Of a stretch of 64,000 bases of DNA, positions 43,521-52,882 are shown in pieces. Below the pieces are notes generated by a model, which searched no databases, was not told the origin of the DNA, and worked only from the letters and a program-made list of their open reading frames with translations. Position 1 is the stretch's first letter; each line of letters starts with the position of its first letter. Made by a program: the position numbers and the translations under genes. Origin of the DNA: Bacillota bacterium (lineage in GTDB: Bacteria > Bacillota_I > Bacilli_A > RF39 > UBA660); NCBI GenBank assembly GCA_015059335.1, contig SVAP01000001.1:380413-444412 (forward strand), written 5' to 3'.

Positions 43521-44195
43521 ATGGGGATATTTAGTAATTTGTTCTTATCTGAAGAGGAAAAAAAGAAAAAAGAAATATTAAAACAAAAACCACAAACATT
43601 AATGCATACATCAACACTCCCACCAGAGAAGGTTCATACATTAAAACCAATTTATAATAAAGAAACAAATAATAATTCAGTATTCGCAACAGATAGTGAA
43701 AAAATAGCTGCATTATATGCATTACAACCTTTCTTTTCATTTAGATTTTCTAAAAATAAAGAAGAAATAGGTGTAATACTTTTAGGGACTGAACATGATT
43801 TGTTGAAATTAGATAATAAGTATGCTTATACATATTATGTTGACTCAAAAACTTTTTATCCAGTTATAGAAGAAAAAACAGCATATTATGAAAATGAATG
43901 GATATCTTTAGAAGAAGTTTCGATTAATAAAGAAAAAGAACCTAAAAGAATATGTTTTAATGATGTATTAAGAAATGGTATTCAAGTTTTTTGGATAAAT
44001 AATATAGATACATTACAAGAAATGGATAAGGAAATGGTAGATAATAGCATAATTAATGGTGATCAAAAAATAGAATATTTAATAAATCAAACTAATTGGA
44101 AACCCGATAAGGTAATGTATTTAAATAAATTTAGAAACATTTGTCCAGTAACTAAAACAAATAATGGTTATATTGTAGATTATAGTAAAGAATAA
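43521..44195 (+). CDS. possible ADP-ribosyltransferase-like protein
   Basis: 224 residues. A basic N-terminal helix is followed by TLMHTSTLPPEKVHTLKPIYN, NNNSVFATDSEKIAALYALQ and a strand-rich rest with YTYYVDSKTFYPV and NEWISLEEVS. The order His-x-Ser, Lys-Pro, Val-Phe-Ala-Thr resembles small ADP-ribosyltransferase/KptA-like folds (HGS, xLxP, YAT). The resemblance is loose, and no partner such as an antitoxin adjoins. The start follows GGTGATAAC. Confidence 0.4.
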   Translation: MGIFSNLFLSEEEKKKKEILKQKPQTLMHTSTLPPEKVHTLKPIYNKETNNNSVFATDSEKIAALYALQPFFSFRFSKNKEEIGVILLGTEHDLLKLDNKYAYTYYVDSKTFYPVIEEKTAYYENEWISLEEVSINKEKEPKRICFNDVLRNGIQVFWINNIDTLQEMDKEMVDNSIINGDQKIEYLINQTNWKPDKVMYLNKFRNICPVTKTNNGYIVDYSKE

Positions 44196-44212
44196 ATATA
44201 TAATTGATTTTA

Positions 44213-44240
44213 ATCTCATAGATTTCTATGAGATTTTTTT
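44213..44240 (+). terminator. intrinsic terminator
   Basis: ATCTCATA, loop GATTTC, TATGAGAT, T-run. Confidence 0.85.
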
Positions 44241-44297
44241 GTTTTTTAGGTGTAAACTTTACAAATTGATATTGATTATTTTAATTAAATATAGTAT

Positions 44298-44335
44298 TAT
44301 AATGGTGGTCAGTGGTAATTTGTGGTGAAAAGTGG
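44298..44335 (+). promoter_or_regulatory. mraZ promoter -10 and MraZ-type GTGG repeats
   Basis: TATAAT at 44298-44303 is followed by GTGG at 44305, 44312, 44322 and 44332, the last three exactly 10 bases apart. MraZ proteins bind short direct repeats with a GTGG-like core at about 10-base spacing in front of their own operon, so this is the expected autoregulatory site, placed just downstream of the -10. Confidence 0.75.
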
Positions 44336-44344
44336 GGTGATTTT

Positions 44345-44779
44345 ATGTTGATGGGAGAATATCATCATAATGTTGATGAAAAAAATAGACTTATAATACC
44401 GTCTAAATTTCGTTATGAACTTGGTGAGAAGTTTATAATCACTAGAGGATTAGATGGATGTTTATTCGTTTATCCATTAACTGAATGGAACAAAATCACA
44501 GAACAATTAAATAGCCTACCTTTCACAAAAAAAGATGCGAGAGCATTTATGAGATTTTTCTTGTCGGGAGCCACTGAGTGTGAATTTGATAGACAAGGCA
44601 GAGTAAATATTGCATCTCCATTAATTACATATGCAAATATTGAAAAGGAATGTGTAATAATTGGAGTTAATGATCGTTTAGAAATCTGGTCTAAAACAAA
44701 CTGGGAAAAATTCTTTAATGATAAACAAGATGATTTATCAGATATCGCAGAAAATTTATTTGAAGTTGGTAATATTTAA
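44345..44779 (+). CDS. mraZ: transcriptional regulator MraZ
   Basis: 144 residues. Start at 44345 ([22 protein letters not shown]) matches the family start MFMGEY; GGGGTGA is 4 bases upstream. Two MraZ/AbrB-like folds with the DxxGR-type motif, the second as [15 protein letters not shown]. It regulates the division and cell wall cluster and binds GTGG repeats upstream. The stop overlaps the rsmH start by one base. Confidence 0.95.
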   Translation: MLMGEYHHNVDEKNRLIIPSKFRYELGEKFIITRGLDGCLFVYPLTEWNKITEQLNSLPFTKKDARAFMRFFLSGATECEFDRQGRVNIASPLITYANIEKECVIIGVNDRLEIWSKTNWEKFFNDKQDDLSDIAENLFEVGNI

Positions 44780-45699
44780 TGAAACATATTAGTGTATTAC
44801 TTAATGAATCAATTGAAGGGTTAAATATTAAGGAAAGCGGTATCTATGTTGACTGTACATTAGGTTTTGCAGGACATAGTAAAGAAATTTTAAAGCGAAT
44901 AACAAGGGGTTGTCTTTTCGCCTTTGACCAAGATGAAATAGCGGTTATGGAAAGTAAAAAAACTTTAAGCGAAATTGGTAATAACTTTACTATTATAAAT
45001 ACTAATTTCGTAAACTTGAAACAATCTCTAAAAGAGTACAATATATCAGGGGTTGATGGTATTTTATTCGATTTAGGTGTATCTAGTCCACAGTTAGATG
45101 TAGATGAAAGAGGATTTAGTTATCATAATGATGCGCCACTTGATATGAGAATGGACAAGAGAAATAAGTTTACTGCTTATGATGTGGTAAACAATTATTC
45201 ACTGGATGAATTAATAAATATTTTCTTTAAATATGGAGAAGAAGAGTATGCTAGAAGTATTGCTAAAAAAATAATTGAACAAAGAAATATTAAACCAATT
45301 GAAACAACATTAGAACTTGCAGAAATTATTTCAAATTCAGTACCAGCGAAGCGTAAAAGAAAATCACATCCAGCAAAGAAAGTATTTCAAGCAATAAGAA
45401 TAGAAGTAAATAAAGAGTTAGAAGTTTTTGAAAGTGCATTAAAAGATGCAATAGAATTATTAAATCCAGGTGGAAGAATCTGTGTAATAACTTTCCATTC
45501 ACTAGAAGATAGAATATGTAAACAAATATTTAAAGAGTATAGTGATATAGATGAAAAAGTTAAAGGATTACCAGTGATACCTGATGAATATAAACCAACA
45601 TTGAAATTAGTAGGAAAAGCAATTAAACCTACTAAAGAAGAAGTTGAATATAATAATAGAAGTAGAAGTGCAAAATTAAGAATTGCAGAAAAGATATAA
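44779..45699 (+). CDS. rsmH: 16S rRNA (cytosine-1402-N4)-methyltransferase RsmH
   Basis: 306 residues. KHISVLLNESIEGL, YVDCTLGFAGHS (SAM-binding), GILFDLGVSSPQLDVDERGFSY, PLDMRMDK and RICVITFHSLEDRI are diagnostic of RsmH/MraW. It methylates C1402 of 16S rRNA. Second gene of the mraZ-rsmH-ftsL-pbp operon. Confidence 0.97.
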   Translation: MKHISVLLNESIEGLNIKESGIYVDCTLGFAGHSKEILKRITRGCLFAFDQDEIAVMESKKTLSEIGNNFTIINTNFVNLKQSLKEYNISGVDGILFDLGVSSPQLDVDERGFSYHNDAPLDMRMDKRNKFTAYDVVNNYSLDELINIFFKYGEEEYARSIAKKIIEQRNIKPIETTLELAEIISNSVPAKRKRKSHPAKKVFQAIRIEVNKELEVFESALKDAIELLNPGGRICVITFHSLEDRICKQIFKEYSDIDEKVKGLPVIPDEYKPTLKLVGKAIKPTKEEVEYNNRSRSAKLRIAEKI

Positions 45700-45717
45700 T
45701 AAAAAGGGATGATACAT

Positions 45718-46011
45718 ATGAAAAGAAAAGTTGTAAAAAGAAAAACTTCAAAGTTTGTTAAACTAATATATACATTAGCTGTTTTAATGCTAATTAGTTT
45801 TCCTATTGTAAGTATTACAACTAAAGCATTTGTATCAAAACTTAATTTTGATGTTGAAAAATTAAAAATTCAAAAAGAAAAACACGAAAAAACAAATCAA
45901 AGTCTAACTATGAAAATTAACGAATTAGCATCTTTAGAAAATATTCAAGCAGTTGCAAAAGAATATGGTTTAGAGTATAATAATGATAATATAAAAGTTG
46001 TTATGAAATAA
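45718..46011 (+). CDS. ftsL: cell division protein FtsL-like
   Basis: 97 residues from the ATG after AAGGGATGAT; the ATG at 45709 is part of that site. Basic N-terminal tail, one membrane segment (about 18-39) and a short extracytoplasmic coiled coil (LKIQKEKHEKTNQSLTMKINELASL). Sequence conservation in FtsL is low; the position between rsmH and the class B PBP makes the assignment. Confidence 0.82.
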   Translation: MKRKVVKRKTSKFVKLIYTLAVLMLISFPIVSITTKAFVSKLNFDVEKLKIQKEKHEKTNQSLTMKINELASLENIQAVAKEYGLEYNNDNIKVVMK

Positions 46012-46027
46012 TGAATAGGTGATTTTG

Positions 46028-48148
46028 ATGAAAAATGGACAAGTTAATACAAATAAAATTGTTATAAACAAATTTGTATTTGTAATTTGTCTTTTTTTGT
46101 TTGTATTAATTGCAGGTAGAGTTGTATATTTGGGATTATCTGAGAAAATCGATGGCGTAAATATTAAAACAATGGCTCAAAATAGAAACACAAGAAAAGA
46201 AACTATTGTAGCAAACAGGGGTACTGTATTTGATTCTGCTGGGGAAATTCTCGCGCAAAATGTATCATCATATACAGTAATTGCATATCTAGATGAATCT
46301 AGAAGTAAAAATCAAAAAACACCTCAACACGTTGTTGATGTAGAAGATACTGCTAACAAATTATCTCCTATATTAAATATGAGTGTTGAAGATTTAACAA
46401 ATTTATTAACTAAAAAAGCATATCAAGTAGAATTAGGACCTGGTGGTAGAGGTATTACTGAAATAAAAAAAGAAGAAATAGATAATTTAGATTTACCTGG
46501 TATAGATTTTATACAAGACTATAAAAGATATTATCCTAATGGTGATTTTGCATCTTATTTAATTGGATATGCTAAAACTGATGAAGAAGGTAATATAATA
46601 GGGGAGATGGGTATTGAACAGGAATTTAATTCTGAATTAAGTGGTAGTAATGGATATTTAGAATATCAAAAAGATTTAATGGGATATAAAATTCCTAATA
46701 CTCCAGAGGTGAAAATTGATCCTCATAATGGTAACGATATATATTTAACTATTGATTCAAATATACAATTATTTGTTGAACAAGCATTAATTAAACTAGA
46801 AGCTGGTGGAAGCTTTGATTGGGCAACAATAACAGTTGCTGATGCTAAAACTGGTAAAATTTTAGCAACTGGTTCTAAACCATCATTTGATCCAAATATT
46901 AAAGATATAACATCATATTTAAATCCTTTAACATCATATGAATTTGAACCAGGTTCAACTATGAAAATATATACATATATGACAGCTTTAGAAAAAGGAA
47001 CATATAATGGTAGTGATACTTTTACATCAGGTAAAAAAGTAATAGAACCAGATACTATTAACGACTGGAATAAAACTGGATGGGGAACAATAACATATGA
47101 TCAAGGTTTTGCATTATCATCTAATACAGGTATTGCTAATATGCTTGAAACTATGATAGATAAAGATGATTTATATGATTATTTTAAAAAGTTAGGATTT
47201 GGTAAAAAAACTGGAATATCATTACCATTTGAAGAAAATGGTAAAATAAAATTTGTATATCCAATTGAAATTGCTAATGCAGGTTTTGGTCAAGGTATTA
47301 CAACTACACCAATACAACATATCCAAGCATTATCATCTATCGCAAATAATGGTACAATGTTAAAACCATACATAATAGATAAAATTGTTGATTCAGATAC
47401 TGGAAAAATAATATTTAAAGGTGATAAAAAGGAACTAGGAAAAGTAGCAAGCTCTAGTACTACTGAATATATTAAAAAGTTAATGTATGATGTAGTACAT
47501 AATGATCCAGCATGGGCAACTGGAACAGCATATAAAATTGAAGGCTATGATATAATTGGTAAAACTGGTACTGCGCAAGTTGTTGATGAAGATGGAAAAT
47601 ATTCAAAAACATCAAATATTAGAAGTTTTGAGGGGATGTTTCCTAAAGATGATCCGCAAATAATGATATATGCTGCAGTAAAGGGAGGAAAAGAATCTAG
47701 TTCTCTACCAGATGCAGTTACTAAAATAATAGAAGATACAGCAAAACATTTAAATATAAGAGCAACAAATTCTGAAGTAACAAAATATAATACATATAGT
47801 ATGCCTTCATTACTTAATAGAACAGTAGAAATTGGTAATAATAAAATGAACGAGCTAGGAATTACACCAATAATTATTGGTAATGGTAATAAGATTGTTA
47901 AACAATATCCTAGCAAAGGTACAATAATAGGTAATTATGATAAAGTATTTTTAATTACAAACGATACAAATTTATCTTTGCCAGATTTAAAAGGATATTC
48001 AAGTAAAGAAGTAGAAAATTTATGTAACTTGTTAAATATAAAATATAATTTTAGTGGCACTGGATATGTTAGTAACTATCAAGAAATAGTAGAAAATAAT
48101 TTAAGAATTTTAAATGTAGAGTTAATAGAGTACTATAAAAAAGAATAA
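46028..48148 (+). CDS. pbpB: division-type class B penicillin-binding protein (PBP2B/FtsI)
   Basis: 706 residues from the ATG after AGGTGATTTT. Membrane segment (about 14-36), dimerisation domain (VANRGTVFDSAGEILAQN), transpeptidase with STMK, SSNT and KTGTA, and two C-terminal PASTA domains (one starts MPSLLNRTVEIGNNKM, the other LPDLKGYSSKEVEN). Place in the dcw cluster points to septal peptidoglycan synthesis. The usual next genes mraY, murD and ftsW are missing here, so the cluster is short. Confidence 0.92.
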   Translation: MKNGQVNTNKIVINKFVFVICLFLFVLIAGRVVYLGLSEKIDGVNIKTMAQNRNTRKETIVANRGTVFDSAGEILAQNVSSYTVIAYLDESRSKNQKTPQHVVDVEDTANKLSPILNMSVEDLTNLLTKKAYQVELGPGGRGITEIKKEEIDNLDLPGIDFIQDYKRYYPNGDFASYLIGYAKTDEEGNIIGEMGIEQEFNSELSGSNGYLEYQKDLMGYKIPNTPEVKIDPHNGNDIYLTIDSNIQLFVEQALIKLEAGGSFDWATITVADAKTGKILATGSKPSFDPNIKDITSYLNPLTSYEFEPGSTMKIYTYMTALEKGTYNGSDTFTSGKKVIEPDTINDWNKTGWGTITYDQGFALSSNTGIANMLETMIDKDDLYDYFKKLGFGKKTGISLPFEENGKIKFVYPIEIANAGFGQGITTTPIQHIQALSSIANNGTMLKPYIIDKIVDSDTGKIIFKGDKKELGKVASSSTTEYIKKLMYDVVHNDPAWATGTAYKIEGYDIIGKTGTAQVVDEDGKYSKTSNIRSFEGMFPKDDPQIMIYAAVKGGKESSSLPDAVTKIIEDTAKHLNIRATNSEVTKYNTYSMPSLLNRTVEIGNNKMNELGITPIIIGNGNKIVKQYPSKGTIIGNYDKVFLITNDTNLSLPDLKGYSSKEVENLCNLLNIKYNFSGTGYVSNYQEIVENNLRILNVELIEYYKKE

Positions 48149-48218
48149 TACATATAATATTATTACAGTAATTGAGAATGAATAAATAATAATATTTTAA
48201 GTTTTTTATAAAATATGC

Positions 48219-48247
48219 TTGCATTCTTTCTCAATTTCTGTTATTAT
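48219..48247 (+). promoter_or_regulatory. promoter of tRNA-Ala
   Basis: TTGCAT, 17-base spacer, TATTAT, 32 bases before the mature tRNA. An inverted repeat TGTACTTG (48247-48254) / CAAGTACA (48267-48274) begins at the -10 and spans the likely start site. Confidence 0.65.
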
Positions 48248-48279
48248 GTACTTGTTGCTGAAAAAGCAAGTACATATTT

Positions 48280-48356
48280 GGGGAATTAGCTCAGCTGGCT
48301 AGAGCACCACGCTTGCACCGTGGGGGTCAGGAGTTCGAATCTCCTATTCTCCACCA
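48280..48356 (+). tRNA. tRNA-Ala (UGC)
   Basis: 77 bases with encoded CCA. Acceptor GGGGAAT pairs with ATTCTCC including the G3-U70 pair that marks tRNA-Ala. Anticodon stem CCACG/CGTGG with loop CTTGCAC gives anticodon TGC. T-arm AGGAGTTCGAATCTCCT. Confidence 0.97.
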
Positions 48357-48370
48357 TTTATTTTGTTAGT

Positions 48371-48395
48371 AAATCACTTGTTATAAGTGATTTTT
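48371..48395 (+). terminator. intrinsic terminator of tRNA-Ala
   Basis: AAATCACTT, loop GTTAT, AAGTGATTT with T-run. Confidence 0.85.
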
Positions 48396-48436
48396 AATAT
48401 ATAAATGGAAATTTTTTATTATAATGAGGTGGAAAC

Positions 48437-48904
48437 ATGGCAAACAAAACTATTTATCTAACTGAACAAGGTTTAGAAGAATTAACAAAAGAATTAGAGG
48501 AATTAAAAACTGTTAAAAGAGCAGAAGTAATACAAGCATTAAAAGAAGCAAGAGCTTTAGGTGATTTAAGTGAAAATGCAGAATATGATGCAGCACGTAA
48601 TGAACAAGCAATAGTTGAAGGTAGAATTAAAGAATTAGAAATAATGATAGAAAATGTAGAAATTATCAGTGGAGAAAGTAATGGTAAAGTAAATATTGGT
48701 GCTACAGTTAGTTTAAGTTATATTGGTGATGAAGAAGAAGAAGAATACCAAATTGTTGGTAGTCAAGAAGCAGACCCTTTTCAAAATAGAATTTCAAATG
48801 AATCACCATTAGCGCAAGCACTTTTAGGACATAAAAAAGGTGATGTTGTTACTGTAGATAGTCCAACTGGTGAATACGACGTAGAAATTTTAGATGTGAA
48901 ATAA
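48437..48904 (+). CDS. greA: transcription elongation factor GreA
   Basis: 155 residues, the family's usual length. N-terminal coiled-coil hairpin (LTEQGLEELTKELEELKTV, ALKEARALGDLSENAEYDAARNEQ) and C-terminal FKBP-like domain (SPLAQALLGHKKGDVVTVDSP). It enters the secondary channel of RNA polymerase and rescues backtracked complexes. The start follows GAGGTGG. Confidence 0.97.
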   Translation: MANKTIYLTEQGLEELTKELEELKTVKRAEVIQALKEARALGDLSENAEYDAARNEQAIVEGRIKELEIMIENVEIISGESNGKVNIGATVSLSYIGDEEEEEYQIVGSQEADPFQNRISNESPLAQALLGHKKGDVVTVDSPTGEYDVEILDVK

Positions 48905-48905
48905 G

Positions 48906-48931
48906 AGGTTATCATTTGATAATCTTTTTTT
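48906..48931 (+). terminator. intrinsic terminator
   Basis: AGGTTATC pairs with GATAATCT (one G-U), followed by T-run. Confidence 0.75.
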
Positions 48932-48986
48932 CTTGATTTATTAGATGAGTTATTATATAATATTTGAGTAATGAGGAGGAATTATA

Positions 48987-50240
48987 ATGAGTAAAGCAAA
49001 AAACGTACATGAAATTACTTTAAAAGTAGAGGGTAATGAATGGGAACAAGAAATAGAAAAAGCATTTAAAAAAGTTAGTCAAAAGATTAAAGTTGATGGT
49101 TTTAGACCAGGTAAAGCTCCAAGAGCAATGGTAGAAAAAAAATATGGTAAAGAAGCATTATATATGGATGCAGTAGATAATATAGTACAAGAAAGATATA
49201 CTAAAGTTATCTTAGATAGTAAATTAGAACCAGTAGTTCAACCAAAAGTTGATATTAAAAGTGTTTCAGAAAAAGGTGTTGAATTAGTATTTACTATTAC
49301 TACTAGACCTGAAGTTAACATTAAAAAATATAAAGATTTAGGTATTAAAAAAGAAGAAGTTAAAGTAACTAAAAAAGAAGCAGAAGAAAAAGTAATTGAA
49401 TTACAAAAACAATATGCTGAAATAGTTATCAAAGAAGGAAAAGTAGAAAATGGGGATACTGCTGTAATTGATTTTGAAGGATTTAATGATGGTGTAGCAT
49501 TTGAAGGTGGTAAAGGTGCAAACTATCCATTAGAAATTGGTAGTCATACATTTATTCCAGGATTCGAAGAACAATTAGTAGGAATGAATAAAGATGAAGA
49601 AAAAGATATAAATGTTACATTCCCTAAAGATTATCCTTCTGAAGAATTAAAAGGTAAAGAAGTTGTATTTAAAGTTAAAGTAAGAGAAATTAAAACTAAA
49701 ACATTACCAGAATTAAATGAAGAATTCTTTTTAGATTTAGGTATGGAAGATGTTAAAACTAAAGATGAATTAATAGAAAAAATGAAAGAAGAAATTAAAG
49801 CTGAAAAAGAATATCAAGCTGAAAATAAATATGTTGATGCATTATTAGATGAAATCATTAAAAATACTGAAGTAGATCTTCCTGAAGAATTCATTGAAAA
49901 TGAAGTTCATAGAATGTTACATCAATTTGAAGATAATATTAAAATGCAAGGATTAACTTTAGAACAATATTGTGAATTTATTAAAACAGATATTAGATCA
50001 ATAGAAGAACAAATGAAACCAGAAGCAATAAAAAGAGTAAAATCAAGATTAATTTTAGAAGAAATTGCTGGATTAGAAAAAATTGAAATAACAAATGAAG
50101 AAGCTGAACATGAAGCTGAACATATGGCAACTCATTATCAAATGACTAAAGAAGAATTATTAAAAGCATTTGGTGGATTAGAAATGATTAAGTACGATTT
50201 ACAAATGAGAAAAACTTTAGAATTAATTCAAGGTAAATAA
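48987..50240 (+). CDS. tig: trigger factor
   Basis: 417 residues. Ribosome-binding N-domain with signature VDGFRPGKAPRAMVEKKYG, FKBP-type prolyl isomerase domain (GDTAVIDFEGFNDGVAFEGG, IGSHTFIPGFEEQLVG), and helical C-terminal chaperone domain. It assists folding of nascent chains. The start follows GAGGAGG. clpX, a frequent neighbour, is not here. Confidence 0.97.
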   Translation: MSKAKNVHEITLKVEGNEWEQEIEKAFKKVSQKIKVDGFRPGKAPRAMVEKKYGKEALYMDAVDNIVQERYTKVILDSKLEPVVQPKVDIKSVSEKGVELVFTITTRPEVNIKKYKDLGIKKEEVKVTKKEAEEKVIELQKQYAEIVIKEGKVENGDTAVIDFEGFNDGVAFEGGKGANYPLEIGSHTFIPGFEEQLVGMNKDEEKDINVTFPKDYPSEELKGKEVVFKVKVREIKTKTLPELNEEFFLDLGMEDVKTKDELIEKMKEEIKAEKEYQAENKYVDALLDEIIKNTEVDLPEEFIENEVHRMLHQFEDNIKMQGLTLEQYCEFIKTDIRSIEEQMKPEAIKRVKSRLILEEIAGLEKIEITNEEAEHEAEHMATHYQMTKEELLKAFGGLEMIKYDLQMRKTLELIQGK

Positions 50241-50270
50241 GTAAACATAAATTATATGTTTACTTTTTTT
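50240..50270 (+). terminator. intrinsic terminator
   Basis: AGTAAACATA, loop AATTA, TATGTTTACT, T-run. Confidence 0.85.
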
Positions 50271-50365
50271 ACAATAAATTTTTTTATTTTTTAAAAATGT
50301 ATTGATGTAAAACTAATATTAATATATCATTTATAATGAGGTAAAATATAAAGGAGTAATGTGTT

Positions 50366-51991
50366 ATGGAACAAAAATTAAATACAAAAGTAATGTTATT
50401 AATATCAACAATAATCGCAATATTAGTATTAACAATTGGTTTTGCATTTGCATATTTTGGCGCAACTGGTAGTACAAGTGCTCAAAGAATAACCAGTGGG
50501 GAATTAAGTATTAATTTTGAATCAACCAATATTTTAAGGGCTACAAGATTAATACCAATAACTGAGGATCAAGTTGAAACAACTGCATCAGAAATAAACT
50601 TCACTGTTAAAAACAATGGTAGTTTAAATGGCTATTTTGATATATATTTAACAGAAGTAGACATATCAGATGAATTAAAAGACGCATACTTTAAATGGAG
50701 ACTATACGAAGGTGATTCAATAATTGCAGAAGGTAATTTCTTGGATATTGGAACAGAAAAACTATTAAAAGGCAATATTGGATTAACAAAATCTCAAACA
50801 AAAAGTTATAAGATATTAGTTTGGTTAGAGGAAAGTAATACTAATCAAAATCATATGCAAGATAAAAAATTAAAAGCAAAAGTTACTGTTGAGTCAAAAG
50901 ATAGGTCAAATACATTAGCTGATAATACAATAGATAATCTTATAATATATGGAAATAGTATACAAAATGGAACGCCAAATACTAGTACTCCTGTTGAAAT
51001 ACAGAGTGTAGGAGATTTAATAACTGATGAGAGTGATGCTTATCATGGAAAATATAACATACCTATAACTGTAACTGGAAAAAATTTATTAGATGTTTCA
51101 AAAACAGAAAACGGTACAATTGCAGTGAGCGGCGGTACTAATTATTCAACAGCAGAACGTGTTAGAATAAATTATAAATATCTTACAGCAGGAACTTATA
51201 CAATTTCTACTCCGATAGAAATTAAAACTGGTAATTATTTACACAAGTATTCAAAGGCAGATGCCACAACTTGGTTAGGGTCTTTAACTTTTGAAGAAGT
51301 AACATCTGATAATAAAAGTGTAAGAACTTTTACATTAGATCAAGATTGTTATGTTCGTTTCGTATTTATGCCAAATACTGTTTCAACTTTAAATATTGAT
51401 ACAATAACACAATATGATATTCAATTAGAACAAGGGTCAATTGCTACAGATTACGAACCTTATGAACAACAAACATATAATATATATTTAGATGAACCAT
51501 TAAGGTCTGTTGCTAATCATAAAGATTACATAGACTTTAGCAAAGGTGAAATTGTTAGAAATATATATAGTGAAAAAATTACAGAAGTTACAACAAAAAG
51601 TACCAATACAGGTGCATATTCAGTATTCCTAACAGACATAACAAAAACGCCATTATTAAGTGGTAGTAGTGTAAGTGCAATTGGATATGCGTTATCAAAT
51701 AAATTTGAATATAGTGAACTTACATATAATGATTTAAAACAACATCCTAATAAAATACAATCATATATAACAACAACAGGAATTAGTAGAATGGCATATA
51801 CATTTGGAGACGCTTCAATAAATACAGTAGAGCTTGCACAAAGTGCAATTGGTGATGGATTTACTGCTCAATATGTAATAGCAGAACCTGACATACAACA
51901 AATATCATTACCACAAATAAAAAAGCTTGCTGGAACAACAATATTATCAGTTGATACAACTGTTAAACCAACAATTGAAGGAGAATATTAA
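50366..51991 (+). CDS. TasA/camelysin-like module fused to a phage-tail-type module
   Basis: 541 residues. A signal-type N-terminus ends FAFAYFGATGS, the AYF pattern of TasA/CalY proteins. The first module (about residues 30-175) shares LRAxxLxPI, FKWRLY, ILVWLEE and NQNHMQDKKLKAKVTV with two later proteins. From about 190 on it reads like a tail-fibre or tail-spike module of Firmicutes phages: NSIQNGTPNTSTPVEIQSVGD, ITQYDIQLEQGSIATDYEPY, NIYLDEPLRS, DYIDFSKGEIVR, and the end TTILSVDTTVKPTIEGEY. Likely an exported fibre subunit with a binding tip. The start follows AAAGGAG. Confidence 0.82.
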   Translation: MEQKLNTKVMLLISTIIAILVLTIGFAFAYFGATGSTSAQRITSGELSINFESTNILRATRLIPITEDQVETTASEINFTVKNNGSLNGYFDIYLTEVDISDELKDAYFKWRLYEGDSIIAEGNFLDIGTEKLLKGNIGLTKSQTKSYKILVWLEESNTNQNHMQDKKLKAKVTVESKDRSNTLADNTIDNLIIYGNSIQNGTPNTSTPVEIQSVGDLITDESDAYHGKYNIPITVTGKNLLDVSKTENGTIAVSGGTNYSTAERVRINYKYLTAGTYTISTPIEIKTGNYLHKYSKADATTWLGSLTFEEVTSDNKSVRTFTLDQDCYVRFVFMPNTVSTLNIDTITQYDIQLEQGSIATDYEPYEQQTYNIYLDEPLRSVANHKDYIDFSKGEIVRNIYSEKITEVTTKSTNTGAYSVFLTDITKTPLLSGSSVSAIGYALSNKFEYSELTYNDLKQHPNKIQSYITTTGISRMAYTFGDASINTVELAQSAIGDGFTAQYVIAEPDIQQISLPQIKKLAGTTILSVDTTVKPTIEGEY

Positions 51992-52017
51992 AAAAGACTT
52001 GATTATTCAAGTCTTTT
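51992..52017. terminator. bidirectional terminator
   Basis: AAAAGACTTGA, loop TTAT, TCAAGTCTTTT between convergent genes. Confidence 0.85.
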
Positions 52018-52018
52018 A

Positions 52019-52882
52019 TTATTTATATAATTCTTTTCTAAGTTTTTCAATATTACTTTTCATAATTGTAAAGTAGTCTTGATTTTCATCTCTTTCTTTT
52101 TCAGTTAAATTAGAAAGAGTATGTATGCTTTCAGTTTTAACACCTGTTTCACTTATTATTTTATTAACAGTCTCGTTTGTTTCTTCGCCATCTTTTATAA
52201 AAATGTATTCAATTGTTCCGTTATTAATAAGTCTTTTAGCATCATAAATTATTTTAGAATTTAAATTATCATTTTCTTCAAGTGATATAACTGTTAATCC
52301 ATATTTCTCTAAAAATTTAAACAAATCATCAGATACTATAATAGTTTTATCAACGGCATGTTCAACTGATGTTTTAAATTCTACATCTAATTGAGAAACA
52401 TTTATATTTAATTTATCGTAGTTTTCTTGGATTTCTTCTTCTAAATAAGGATCACTGACATATTCATAAAACCCATTTTTTATATTTTGAGCCATCATAA
52501 GGAAATTAAAAGGATATAACCATAACTCTTCAATATTGTTTGAATATTCCATCCATTTTGCTGCATCTATTATTTTTATATTTTTATTTATGTTTTTTAA
52601 TTTTATAGCATAGTTTGGTTCATTTGAAAGACCATTATAGATAAATAAATCATTTTTACTAAAATCTTTTATTTGTTTATCAGTTAATGTATAATTATTG
52701 ATATCTATATCATCTGGGTATATACTTCCAATTGTATATGCATGATCTTTATATAATGTAGTAGTAATATATTCAATTGGATAAGAAGTAGTTTTTATTT
52801 TTATATCTTCCATATTGTCATTACGCACACATCCTGTACAACAACAAACCCCTGCTAATAATATAAGTAATTTATTTTTCAT
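52019..52882 (-). CDS. ZnuA-like lipoprotein lacking the metal ligands
   Basis: 287 residues. A short signal with cysteines in [11 protein letters not shown] suggests a lipoprotein. The fold is that of cluster A-I (ZnuA/TroA) metal-binding proteins: [34 protein letters not shown] and the end [25 protein letters not shown]. The three histidine ligands are replaced, reading DINNY for PHDY, EELWLYP for PHVWLxP and VSDDLFKFL for QHxAFGYL. No permease or ATPase adjoins, so zinc uptake is doubtful. It overlaps the start-side neighbour yidD by 11 bases. Confidence 0.78.
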   Translation of the reverse strand: MKNKLLILLAGVCCCTGCVRNDNMEDIKIKTTSYPIEYITTTLYKDHAYTIGSIYPDDIDINNYTLTDKQIKDFSKNDLFIYNGLSNEPNYAIKLKNINKNIKIIDAAKWMEYSNNIEELWLYPFNFLMMAQNIKNGFYEYVSDPYLEEEIQENYDKLNINVSQLDVEFKTSVEHAVDKTIIVSDDLFKFLEKYGLTVISLEENDNLNSKIIYDAKRLINNGTIEYIFIKDGEETNETVNKIISETGVKTESIHTLSNLTEKERDENQDYFTIMKSNIEKLRKELYK

